A DNA stretch of 24,833 nt from a virus, in IMG/VR virus record IMGVR_UViG_3300030012_003100, positions 1 to 24,833 of that record. One strand, 5' to 3'. Every line of letters begins with the position of its first letter. Within the stretch, counting starts at the first letter, position 1. Shown in pieces: positions 6,792 through 14,986 of this stretch. The notes under the pieces were generated by a model. It was not told where the DNA came from. It saw nothing but the letters and a program-made list of their open reading frames with translations, and did not search any database. The translations under genes were made by a program, and so were the position numbers.

Positions 6792-7584
6792 GTATAAAAT
6801 TAATTTATTCTGTGGTGATAATTTAGAACCATCTAGTTCTGCTCTTAATGCTACAAAACATGTGGAGTGGGTATATGATGGCACTGGAGAGATAAACATC
6901 TATGTCAGTCAAAGAGCGTTAGATGCTATAAATGATGTATCAGGTAAACCTACTTATATTTGGTTGTTAGAATCAAAACAAATAATATCATATTTTTATC
7001 AATGGGTAATTAATAATTATGAATTTGTTGCATCAAGAGTTAATGGTATATTCAGTTGTGATAAAGAATTGTGTGCAAAGTATCCAAAAATATTTTACTC
7101 ATTGAGTAATGCAGCTCCTTGGGTACAAGATCGAAAGGTTCATGATAAAACTAAATTAGTTTCAATGATTGCGTCAAATAAAAAAATGTGTGAAGGACAT
7201 TCAAGGAGGTTGCAATTTGTTGATAAGTTTAGAGATAAGTTAGATTTTTATGGTCGTGGTTTTAATGAGATATCATGTAAAGAGGATGGGTTAAGAGATT
7301 ATATGTTTTCGGTAGGTATTGAGAATGCAGTTTACGATACTTACTTTACAGAAAAACTAACTGATTGTTTTGCTTGTGGAACTATTCCTATATTTTACGG
7401 TTGTAAAGGTGTAACTGAATACTTTAATGAAGATGGTATCATATTTTTAGATGATGATTTCGATTTATCTACCTTGACAGAAGACTTATATTACTCTAAA
7501 ATAGATGCTATAAAGGATAACTTTGAACGATCAATTAATCTTCCTGTTGCAGAAGATTATCTATACACGGAGTATTTTAAGTGA
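6784..7584 (+). CDS. GT10-like (alpha-1,3-fucosyltransferase type) glycosyltransferase
   Basis: A 266-residue protein. Residues about 121-222 resemble the C-terminal donor-binding half of GT10 enzymes: KLVSMIASNKK, then YGRGFN, a VGIENAVYDTYFTEKL stretch and FACGTIPIFYG, matching the family pattern ENS..YVTEK...A...VPV.YG. GT10 enzymes transfer L-fucose from GDP-fucose. With GDP-mannose 3,5-epimerase in the operon, GDP-L-galactose is a possible alternative donor. There is no signal peptide, so it is cytosolic like bacterial homologues. ATG 6784 has a good AGGGAG site upstream. Confidence 0.75.
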   Translation: MSKYKINLFCGDNLEPSSSALNATKHVEWVYDGTGEINIYVSQRALDAINDVSGKPTYIWLLESKQIISYFYQWVINNYEFVASRVNGIFSCDKELCAKYPKIFYSLSNAAPWVQDRKVHDKTKLVSMIASNKKMCEGHSRRLQFVDKFRDKLDFYGRGFNEISCKEDGLRDYMFSVGIENAVYDTYFTEKLTDCFACGTIPIFYGCKGVTEYFNEDGIIFLDDDFDLSTLTEDLYYSKIDAIKDNFERSINLPVAEDYLYTEYFK

Positions 7585-8231
7585 GTGATCAATTTTCCTA
7601 TTTTCAAAATAATAAAATTTCTTTGAATGGTGTAATTCATGTTGGAGCACATCGTGGCGAAGAAATTTTTTACTATGAAAAATTGGGTGCTAAAAAAATT
7701 ATTTGGGTTGAACCTAATCCAGATGTATTTAAAGAAATGGAAGTATTCCTTACAGAAGCATCAGCATGTGTGGAATCTACCGCTTTTGAATATGCTGTAA
7801 GTAATGTTGATCATGAAGAAGTAAATTTTCATTTATATTATGGACCTGATGCAGGATGGTTAGTTGGAAATAAAGGATGTTCTTCTTTACTTAAAGCAAA
7901 AGGCAGATTTGAATCATGGCATAAAAAAACAATTAAGGTTGAAACTATTACCATTGATACTTTAATAGAGGAAAATGGATATACAATATCGGATTTTCAA
8001 TTGTTGAATCTGGATGTGCAGGGAGCAGAACTATTAGCGTTGGAGGGAGCATCAAAAGTTTTAGATAATATTAAATATATTTCTACAGAAGCAACTTGGA
8101 ATAACCCAGATTATATTGATAATGTAATGTATGATGAGTTAAAATCATTCCTTGAATCTAAGGGATACATAGAACAAGAAATAATAAATCATGGACCCGA
8201 TTGGGGTGACGCTCTCTTTGTAAAAAATTAA
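7581..8231 (+). CDS. FkbM-family methyltransferase
   Basis: A 216-residue protein. GVIHVGAHRGEE at 17-28 is motif I, VEPNP at 43-47 holds the acidic ribose-binding residue, and LLNLDVQGAELLALEGA around 140-156 is the hallmark of FkbM enzymes. Family members O-methylate sugars and other small molecules. The start is a GTG overlapping the previous stop (GTGA), in line with translational coupling. In this operon it probably methylates the glycan or its nucleotide-sugar precursor. Confidence 0.88.
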   Translation: MSDQFSYFQNNKISLNGVIHVGAHRGEEIFYYEKLGAKKIIWVEPNPDVFKEMEVFLTEASACVESTAFEYAVSNVDHEEVNFHLYYGPDAGWLVGNKGCSSLLKAKGRFESWHKKTIKVETITIDTLIEENGYTISDFQLLNLDVQGAELLALEGASKVLDNIKYISTEATWNNPDYIDNVMYDELKSFLESKGYIEQEIINHGPDWGDALFVKN

Positions 8232-8972
8232 ATGAACAGAATTAAAAACTACTCTAAATTAAAAACTGATGTATCAGATTGGATGGCAGATTATATTAAA
8301 TCATCTGGTCTGAATTGTTTTGTTGTAGGTGTCTCAGGTGGCATTGACTCTGCAGTTGCATCTACTCTTGCAGCAGAAACAAAATATAATGTAATCGCAT
8401 TAAGTATGCCGATACACCAAGATTCATATCAACAAAGTTTATCGGATGCACATCTTAGATGGTTATCAGGAAAGTATATCAACGTTAAAGCAGAGAAGAT
8501 TGATTTAACAAATACTTTTGAAACATTTAGAAAAGATCTTGAAAGATATGCAACTGATGATCATGCACTTGCAAATACAAGATCTAGATTAAGGATGATG
8601 ACTCTCTATCAATTTGCAGGACAATATAAAGGTATAGTTGTTGGTACAGGAAATAAGGTAGAAGATTATGGTGTAGGATTTTATACAAAGTATGGTGACG
8701 GTGGTGTAGATATCGCTCCGATTGCTGATCTATATAAAACAGAAGTATGGGAACTTGGTAAACACTTAGGTGTCGATTCTAGAATCATAGAAGCAAAACC
8801 AACTGATGGTTTGTGGGATGATAAAAGAACAGACGAAGACCAATTGGGTGCTACCTACGCTGATCTAGAAGAGGCAATGGAGTATGGAACTGGCAATGCA
8901 GTGAAAATACTTGAAGTTTTTAATAGAATCAACTCCCATAAGATGAATCCGATTCCTACGTTTAAGTTATGA
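8232..8972 (+). CDS. nadE: NH3-dependent NAD synthetase-like protein (NadE)
   Basis: A 246-residue protein. The ATP-pyrophosphatase loop is SGGIDSAV at 35-42, and VGTGNKVED plus TKYGDGGVDIAPIADLYKTEV are typical NadE deamido-NAD/ATP motifs. NadE converts deamido-NAD to NAD+. It has no glutaminase domain, so free ammonia or a host partner would donate the nitrogen. It is directly followed, with a 4-base overlap, by an NAD-consuming sugar dehydrogenase, and epimerases in the operon also use NAD. It may raise NAD for glycan synthesis or restore NAD after host depletion defences. Action on a different carboxylate cannot be excluded. Confidence 0.85.
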   Translation: MNRIKNYSKLKTDVSDWMADYIKSSGLNCFVVGVSGGIDSAVASTLAAETKYNVIALSMPIHQDSYQQSLSDAHLRWLSGKYINVKAEKIDLTNTFETFRKDLERYATDDHALANTRSRLRMMTLYQFAGQYKGIVVGTGNKVEDYGVGFYTKYGDGGVDIAPIADLYKTEVWELGKHLGVDSRIIEAKPTDGLWDDKRTDEDQLGATYADLEEAMEYGTGNAVKILEVFNRINSHKMNPIPTFKL

Positions 8973-10114
8973 AAATTGGTGTAATAGGAGCAGGTAGATT
9001 AGGACTCTGCCTTGCTCTTTTGATAGAAGATGCAGGTTATGATGTTATTGCATCTGATATGAGACCTGATTATGTTAATCATCTTAATGAGAAAAAAGTT
9101 AAAACTAGTGAACCAGATGTTCAGGAGTATCTTAAGAAGGCAAATAAAATACAATTCACAACTGATAATATTAGAGTTATCACTGAGTGTGATATTATAT
9201 TCACTCTTGTTGCAACACCTTCATTAGAAGATGGTAGTTACGATGTTAGTTCAGTGTGGAAAGTTGTAAAAGATTTTAAAACTGCGTCTAAAAATACACA
9301 GGTATTTAATAAATCATTAGTAGTGGGGTGCACAACTAATCCAGGAGATTGTAATGAGATACAAGATTACCTAAGTGTAGATCCAGATACATTTGGGGTA
9401 AATGTATTTTACAATCCAGAATTTATTGCACAGGGAACTATCATAAAGGATTTACAGAATGCGGATACAGTTTTAATCTGTGGTGATAAATTTATTACAG
9501 AGCATGATCATGTAACAGTATTGAAAAAGATATACGAACACATACAATCTGGAAATTGCTCTGTTCATTATATGAGTACTAAAGCAGGTGAGATAGTCAA
9601 GATTGCTATCAATACTTTCTTAACAACTAAGATCAGTTATGCAAATACAATCGGACAGGTACTTGCTCTATCTGAATTAGATGATGAAATAGATTCTGTA
9701 TTAGAGGCGATAGGTAATGATAGTCGGATAGGAACTAAGTATCTCAAGTTTGGATTTGGTTTTGGTGGACCATGTTTTCCTAGAGATAATAGAGCGTTCG
9801 CAACATATGCAAATCGAGTAGGAGTAGAATTTAATATAGGTCAAACAACAGATGATTTTAATGAAGAACATGCAAAGTTTTTATTTTCATATTTTACTAA
9901 AAAGAATAAAAATAATTTACCATTTGTTTTTCCTTCTGTTGCGTATAAAAGAGGAACTGATATAATAGAAGAGAGTCAGCAATATCGTTTGTGTTTGGAT
10001 TTATTAGATGCAGGATATAAAGTTCATGTGTTGGATGATTCTACTAAACATATTTGCGATGATAGAATACTATATTCTAAACCAACTGGATATTTTTTTA
10101 ATGTAGATTTATGA
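8969..10114 (+). CDS. UDP-glucose/GDP-mannose dehydrogenase family
   Basis: A 381-residue protein of the usual family length. The Rossmann motif GVIGAGRLG is at 4-12, NPEFIAQG at 149-156, the EIVKIAINTF catalytic helix near 208-217, and the catalytic cysteine C269 in GFGGPCFPRD. The C-terminal third is the UDP-binding-type domain. The enzyme oxidises a nucleotide hexose twice to a uronic acid using two NAD+. UDP-glucose to UDP-glucuronate is the commoner reaction, but GDP-mannose to GDP-mannuronate fits the GDP-mannose theme of this island. The ATGA overlaps on both sides show tight coupling. Confidence 0.88.
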   Translation: MKIGVIGAGRLGLCLALLIEDAGYDVIASDMRPDYVNHLNEKKVKTSEPDVQEYLKKANKIQFTTDNIRVITECDIIFTLVATPSLEDGSYDVSSVWKVVKDFKTASKNTQVFNKSLVVGCTTNPGDCNEIQDYLSVDPDTFGVNVFYNPEFIAQGTIIKDLQNADTVLICGDKFITEHDHVTVLKKIYEHIQSGNCSVHYMSTKAGEIVKIAINTFLTTKISYANTIGQVLALSELDDEIDSVLEAIGNDSRIGTKYLKFGFGFGGPCFPRDNRAFATYANRVGVEFNIGQTTDDFNEEHAKFLFSYFTKKNKNNLPFVFPSVAYKRGTDIIEESQQYRLCLDLLDAGYKVHVLDDSTKHICDDRILYSKPTGYFFNVDL

Positions 10115-10971
10115 TTGGATACAACAGATTAGGATCAAATGGTCGCCTCGGAAATCAAATGTTTCAGTATGCATCACTGAGAGGAATCGCTGCTGCAAGA
10201 AACTATGATTGGAAAATACCACCAGAAAATTACCAACATAAAGATAACTATGGATTGTTTGAAACATTTGAAATGTCAAATGTAAAACCAGAAAATTTAG
10301 GATTTGTAAATGGTCAAAATGTTCAAGAAAATAATCATTGCTTTGCTCCTGAGTTTTTGACTGACTGTCCAGATGATTCTAATTTGGAGGGTTACTTTCA
10401 AACAGAAAAATATTTTACAAATATTGAAGATAAAATTCGTCAGGACTTTACATTTAAAAAAGGATACTTAGATCCATGTAAAGAATATATTGAGTCATTA
10501 GATAAACCACCAATATTTTTACATGTTAGACAATCTGATAATATTGGTAGAGAACAATATCATCCAATACTTCCAATATCGTTTTTTGATGAATGCTTAA
10601 AAGAGTTTGATGACGATACTCCATGTTTTGTTTTTACTGATGATTTAACATGGTGCAAATCACAAGAATATTTCAATCAAGATAGATTTTTATTTAATGA
10701 AAATGTAGAAAGATATTCATATAGTACTGTAGATGGTTTAGGAAAGATGCAAAACACTTTGTTACCACAAGTTGATTTATGCTTGATGTCTTTATGTTCT
10801 GGTGCTATAATAGCAAATAGTTCTTTCTCATGGTGGGGTGCTTGGTTGCAGAACAATCGTGGAAAGGTCATTGCCCCAGATCCTAAAAAGTGGTTTGGAT
10901 CATCAATGACACATTTAGATACATCAGACATTGTGCCTGATCGTTGGTTAATTAAGCAATGGAGTAAGTAA
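10111..10971 (+). CDS. GT11-family fucosyltransferase-like protein, copy 1
   Basis: A 286-residue protein. GRLGNQMFQYA at 11-21 and IANSSFSWWGAWL at 234-246 are hallmarks of GT11 (alpha-1,2-fucosyltransferases using GDP-fucose). The donor-binding HxRRxD motif is altered to HVRQSD at 138-143, losing the second Arg, so activity or donor choice may differ. It is one of three GT11 paralogues in the operon and is followed by an FkbM gene rather than a GT-A gene. The start overlaps the upstream stop (ATGA). Confidence 0.88.
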   Translation: MIGYNRLGSNGRLGNQMFQYASLRGIAAARNYDWKIPPENYQHKDNYGLFETFEMSNVKPENLGFVNGQNVQENNHCFAPEFLTDCPDDSNLEGYFQTEKYFTNIEDKIRQDFTFKKGYLDPCKEYIESLDKPPIFLHVRQSDNIGREQYHPILPISFFDECLKEFDDDTPCFVFTDDLTWCKSQEYFNQDRFLFNENVERYSYSTVDGLGKMQNTLLPQVDLCLMSLCSGAIIANSSFSWWGAWLQNNRGKVIAPDPKKWFGSSMTHLDTSDIVPDRWLIKQWSK

Positions 10972-11639
10972 TGCTTGACTACAAAACTTTAGATTACAAA
11001 AATGACGTTGGAGCAGGAGGTCTACAAGACATATATGCTTTAGTGGTTTTTGGTAAAGAATATAAAGGAACTTTTATTGATATCGGATGTCGTCATCCAG
11101 TGTATCATAATAATACATATCTTCTTGAAAAATATGGTTGGAAAGGTTATGCTGTTGATCTTGCCAATTACACTACAGAATGGGATACATATAGACCAAA
11201 TACTGTATATGAAAATAAAGATGCTTTTTCTGTAAATTATGAAGAACAAGTTAAAAATTTAAATGAGGAACCACTAATAGATTTTCTTTCAATTGATCTT
11301 GAAGTTCCTGGTGAAAGATTTAATATTCTTAAAAGAATTTTTGATACTGGATATGAATTTAAAGTGATTACAATTGAACATGATGCGTATTGCCATCCAG
11401 TAGAATCTGAAAAAATTCCTCAAAGAAAATTTCTAACAGAGAAAGGTTATGTTCTTGTTAAAAAATGTGAGGTGATTGAAGATTTTTGGATCAATCCTAA
11501 GTATATTAATGAGGAACAATATAAAATTTTAATACAACACAATACAGGTGATCCAGAAGTTCTTCCCTGGAAATTTTTAAAGAGTGTTGGGTGTGACTGG
11601 ACACATTTTTATGATAAAATTGATCTTAAAAACTTATGA
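10971..11639 (+). CDS. FkbM-like methyltransferase, second copy
   Basis: A 222-residue protein. GTFIDIGCRHPVYHNNT around 33-49 matches the FkbM/Methyltransf_21 start, followed by GWKGYAVDL and FLSIDLEVPGERFNIL, the family motif with Glu near the sugar-methylating active site. It is only distantly similar to the FkbM gene at 7581. The start overlaps the previous stop by one base (TAATG). It probably methylates a sugar of the same glycan. Confidence 0.78.
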   Translation: MLDYKTLDYKNDVGAGGLQDIYALVVFGKEYKGTFIDIGCRHPVYHNNTYLLEKYGWKGYAVDLANYTTEWDTYRPNTVYENKDAFSVNYEEQVKNLNEEPLIDFLSIDLEVPGERFNILKRIFDTGYEFKVITIEHDAYCHPVESEKIPQRKFLTEKGYVLVKKCEVIEDFWINPKYINEEQYKILIQHNTGDPEVLPWKFLKSVGCDWTHFYDKIDLKNL

Positions 11640-12523
11640 CTATATCATTTAATGGATTGGGTAATGAAGGTAGACTGGGCAATCAGTTGTTCCAGTATGC
11701 CTTTATTCGTGGTATGGCAGCAAAGTGCAATGTTGATTGGATGATTCCAGAATCAGATGCTCCCAGATATGATAATTATGGATTATTTGATTGCTTTGAA
11801 TTGTTTGGATGTAAGCGAACAGGTGAAAGTAATTTTCCTACAATAGAATGCCGAGACACTTTATTTCATCAAGAATTTTTTAAAGAGTGTGGAGATAATA
11901 CTAATTATTCTGGTATATATCAAACAGAAAAATACTTTGAGCATATTTCAGATGAAATAAGAAAAGATTATACTTTTAAAAAGGGATATTTAAATCCATG
12001 CAAAGAATTTATTGACAGTCTTGGTGGAAAAGATAATTGTATTTTTCTTCATGTTCGCAGGGGCAATCCTAACGTGACTGGACGTAGGGGAGAGAAATGG
12101 TCATATCAAATGTTACAAGAGTTTCATCCTTTATGCAAACCAGATTATTATCTAAAAGCACTGAAAGAGTTTCCAGAAGATAAAAATGTCATAGTTGTAT
12201 CGGATTTAATTGATTGGTGTAAACGTCAAGAGTGGTTGCAAGGAGATAGATTTCATTTTTCTGATTCATCTTATGAAACGTTTGGTGATGGTGCTAGTGT
12301 TCCTTATGTGGATTTATGTTTGATGTCACTTTGTAGTGGTGCTATCATCGCTAATTCATCTTTATCTTGGTGGGGTGCATGGTTACAAAATGATACGGGA
12401 AAAGTTATCGCACCAGAACCTTGGTTTGGTTCAGCAAATGCACATCTTGATACAAAGGACATGATTCCAGATAGATGGATAAAAATTCATAATGATCCTA
12501 CACCAATTCCACCAGTTTCATGA
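11636..12523 (+). CDS. GT11-family fucosyltransferase-like protein, copy 2
   Basis: A 295-residue protein. GRLGNQLFQYA at 12-22 and IANSSLSWWGAWL at 238-250 identify GT11. The donor motif reads HVRRGN (139-144), with Asn in place of the usual Asp. It is followed with a 4-base overlap by a GT-A gene, and this pair is repeated just downstream. The C-terminus ends in a proline-rich tail not seen in the other copies. Confidence 0.9.
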   Translation: MTISFNGLGNEGRLGNQLFQYAFIRGMAAKCNVDWMIPESDAPRYDNYGLFDCFELFGCKRTGESNFPTIECRDTLFHQEFFKECGDNTNYSGIYQTEKYFEHISDEIRKDYTFKKGYLNPCKEFIDSLGGKDNCIFLHVRRGNPNVTGRRGEKWSYQMLQEFHPLCKPDYYLKALKEFPEDKNVIVVSDLIDWCKRQEWLQGDRFHFSDSSYETFGDGASVPYVDLCLMSLCSGAIIANSSLSWWGAWLQNDTGKVIAPEPWFGSANAHLDTKDMIPDRWIKIHNDPTPIPPVS

Positions 12524-13326
12524 ATCTAACATTTTTAATTCCAGTAAAACTTGAATCTGAAGATAGAGTCAGAAATTTAATTACTGTCTTGACATATATT
12601 TTAACTAAATTTGATGCAAAAATTATAGTAAAAGAATGTGATATTGAAAATAAATTTTCAAAACTTATTATGCCATATCTAGTAAAAAGATTTGGTATCA
12701 TTAGTCATAGATTTGATTACATGTATGAAAAGCAAACCACTAATTATTTTCATAAAACTAAAATACTAAATGATCTGATTCAGAAATCTGATACTGAAGT
12801 GGTGTGTAACTATGATACTGATGTTTTACTTCCAATTACAAGTTATACTTTAGCATATGAAATGATAATGAGGGGTCAATGTGATGCAGTATACCCTTAT
12901 GGTTGTGGAATATATCAAAAAGCAGTTAAGTATGATAATAGTATATTTGATAATTTTATCAATTCAGATTTGGACGTAAAACAATTAGATACATATAGTA
13001 GTTCTACTTGCTCAACAATAGGATGGTGCCAATTTATTCGTAAAGAGAATTATATTCATTCTTATATGATGAATGAAAACTTTCATGCATGGGGCCCAGA
13101 AGATTGTGAACTATACTACAGACTAAATGTATTAGGAAATAGAGTCGTTAGAGTAAACGATTATGTTTACCACTTAGAACATGGTAGATCTACCGACTCA
13201 TGGTTCAGTAATCCTATGTGGCAGAGAAATACTGAACTATGGAATTGGATTAGATCTCAATCCAAAGAAGATCTTTTAAGATATTATGAATCACAAGATT
13301 ATGTCAAGAGGAGGACTAAATTATGA
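12520..13326 (+). CDS. GT-A glycosyltransferase (Glyco_transf_7C/GT2-like), copy A
   Basis: A 268-residue protein. It opens with FLIPVKLES, a typical GT-A first strand. YDTD at 98-101 provides the metal-binding DxD, and NENFHAWGPEDCELYYRL at 185-202 matches the galactosyltransferase C-terminal WGxED motif that supplies the catalytic base. No membrane segment. It is the second member of the duplicated GT11+GT-A pair, and its partner copy at 14180 has exactly the same length with the DxD at the same residues. The donor sugar is probably a UDP-hexose or hexosamine (inference). Confidence 0.82.
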   Translation: MNLTFLIPVKLESEDRVRNLITVLTYILTKFDAKIIVKECDIENKFSKLIMPYLVKRFGIISHRFDYMYEKQTTNYFHKTKILNDLIQKSDTEVVCNYDTDVLLPITSYTLAYEMIMRGQCDAVYPYGCGIYQKAVKYDNSIFDNFINSDLDVKQLDTYSSSTCSTIGWCQFIRKENYIHSYMMNENFHAWGPEDCELYYRLNVLGNRVVRVNDYVYHLEHGRSTDSWFSNPMWQRNTELWNWIRSQSKEDLLRYYESQDYVKRRTKL

Positions 13327-14180
13327 TTGGATTTAACAATCTCGGTAACATGGGTAGATTGGGAAACCAAATGTTTGAATATGCAGCATTACGAGGTATT
13401 GCAGCAAATAAAGGATATGATTGGTGTATTCCACCATTCACTAATAAAGGAATAGAAAATTATAGTTTAGATCGAGCGTTTACTTTACCCTCAGTAACAT
13501 CGACTAATTTAAGATTATTAGATAATGGATATGCACCAGTTGTAGGAGAAAGACAGTTTCATTTTGATGAAGAATTATTTAACCTCTGTCCCAATGAAAT
13601 TAGTTTGAATGGTTTCTTTCAATCTGAAAAATATTTTAAGAATATTGAAAATGAAATAAGAAGAGAATTTACATTTCACAGTGATATAATAGAACCATGT
13701 AGAGAAATGATAAACTCATTAGACCCTGCACCTATATTTTTACATGTCCGTAGAGGAGATCCTAATCTAGTAGATCCTCGTGGTTTTAAGTGGTCATATA
13801 CAGAGTGTTCCGATCAACACCCCCCACAATCTCTTGAGTACTACGAAAAGGCATTGCAAGCATTTCCAGAAGATACACCTGTTGTCGTCTGCTCAGACTC
13901 TCCTGAGTGGGTACAGGAACAAGAGATATTTAAACCTGATAGATTTGCTATCTCAATACCAGAAGATAAGTATGATGACGGATCTTATGAACCGTTTATT
14001 GATTTATGTTTAATGTCGCTATGTTCTGGTGCTATAATTGCGAACAGTTCGATGAGTTGGTGGGGTGCATGGTTGCAAAATGGAAGAGGCAAGGTAATCG
14101 CACCTAAGACATGGTTTGGTCCTGCGTATCCAAATAATGATACTAAAGATTTATATTTAAATGACTGGATATTAATCTAA
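13323..14180 (+). CDS. GT11-family fucosyltransferase-like protein, copy 3
   Basis: A 285-residue protein. GRLGNQMFEYA is at 11-21, the intact donor motif HVRRGDP at 141-147, and IANSSMSWWGAWL near the C-terminus. It is the only one of the three copies with canonical HxRRxD, so it is the best candidate for an active alpha-1,2-transferase using GDP-fucose or GDP-L-galactose. It overlaps the upstream GT-A gene by ATGA and its stop overlaps the next start (TAATG). Confidence 0.9.
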   Translation: MIGFNNLGNMGRLGNQMFEYAALRGIAANKGYDWCIPPFTNKGIENYSLDRAFTLPSVTSTNLRLLDNGYAPVVGERQFHFDEELFNLCPNEISLNGFFQSEKYFKNIENEIRREFTFHSDIIEPCREMINSLDPAPIFLHVRRGDPNLVDPRGFKWSYTECSDQHPPQSLEYYEKALQAFPEDTPVVVCSDSPEWVQEQEIFKPDRFAISIPEDKYDDGSYEPFIDLCLMSLCSGAIIANSSMSWWGAWLQNGRGKVIAPKTWFGPAYPNNDTKDLYLNDWILI

Positions 14181-14986
14181 TGGATATATCTTTTATCATT
14201 CCAATTCGTATTGAATCTAATGATAGGTTAAGAAATTGTATTTCTATATTAACCTATCTTTCAAATACAATTCCTACAGCAAAAATTTATTTAAAAGAAG
14301 TTGATAGTGAATCTGTTTTTAAAAATGTAGCATATCCAGAAATTAAAAAGTATGCAGATACTAGTAACATTATTCATACTTTTGAATATAAAGATGCTAA
14401 TACATTATTTCATAGAACAAAATATATTAATGACTTATTTGATCAAACTAAATCTAAAGTTGTTTGGCACTATGATGTCGATGTAATTTTTCCAAAGAAA
14501 ACATATATAGAGACTTATAAATTAATAGATCAACAAGGGTATGATTTTGTATATCCATATGGATGTGGTGTATATCAAAATGCAGTCAACTACAATCAAG
14601 AAATATATTCAAAGTTTATCCAATCTAATTTTGATTTATCAATATTAAAATCTAATTCTTTTAGATTACCCTCAACTGTAGGATTCTCTCAAGTATTCAA
14701 TCGACAATCATATATTAATTTTGGTATGATGAATGAAAACTTCATGTCATGGGGATGTGAAGATTGTGAATTGTATTATAGAATGATGTGTCTACAGTAT
14801 AAAGTTGGTAGAGTATGGAATGATGTTTATCATTTAGAACATTCAAGAACTTTTAATTCTCATTATAATAATCCTAAATTTATAGAGAACGATAGGTTGT
14901 GGCAATGGTTTAGAAAACAAGATAAAAATACAATAATACATTACTATCAAAATCAAGAGTATCTCAAAACGAGGTTATCTAAATGA
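14180..14986 (+). CDS. GT-A glycosyltransferase (Glyco_transf_7C/GT2-like), copy B
   Basis: A 268-residue paralogue of the gene at 12520, matching it colinearly: FIIPIRIES start, YDVD at 98-101, PYGCGVYQNAV, and MMNENFMSWGCEDCELYYR with the WGxED acid pair, then VYHLEHSRT. It has diverged clearly in the middle, so the two may add different sugars or act on different acceptors. It overlaps the epimerase gene that follows by 4 bases. Confidence 0.82.
   Translation: MDISFIIPIRIESNDRLRNCISILTYLSNTIPTAKIYLKEVDSESVFKNVAYPEIKKYADTSNIIHTFEYKDANTLFHRTKYINDLFDQTKSKVVWHYDVDVIFPKKTYIETYKLIDQQGYDFVYPYGCGVYQNAVNYNQEIYSKFIQSNFDLSILKSNSFRLPSTVGFSQVFNRQSYINFGMMNENFMSWGCEDCELYYRMMCLQYKVGRVWNDVYHLEHSRTFNSHYNNPKFIENDRLWQWFRKQDKNTIIHYYQNQEYLKTRLSK

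Larger units (their letters stand above)
11636..14986 (+). repeat. tandem duplication of a GT11 + GT-A gene pair
   Basis: Two consecutive two-gene units (11636-13326 and 13323-14986, about 1.69 and 1.66 kb) carry the same gene order and overlaps, with equal-length GT-A members (268 residues). The nucleotide sequences have diverged, so the event is old or the copies were acquired separately. Confidence 0.7.
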
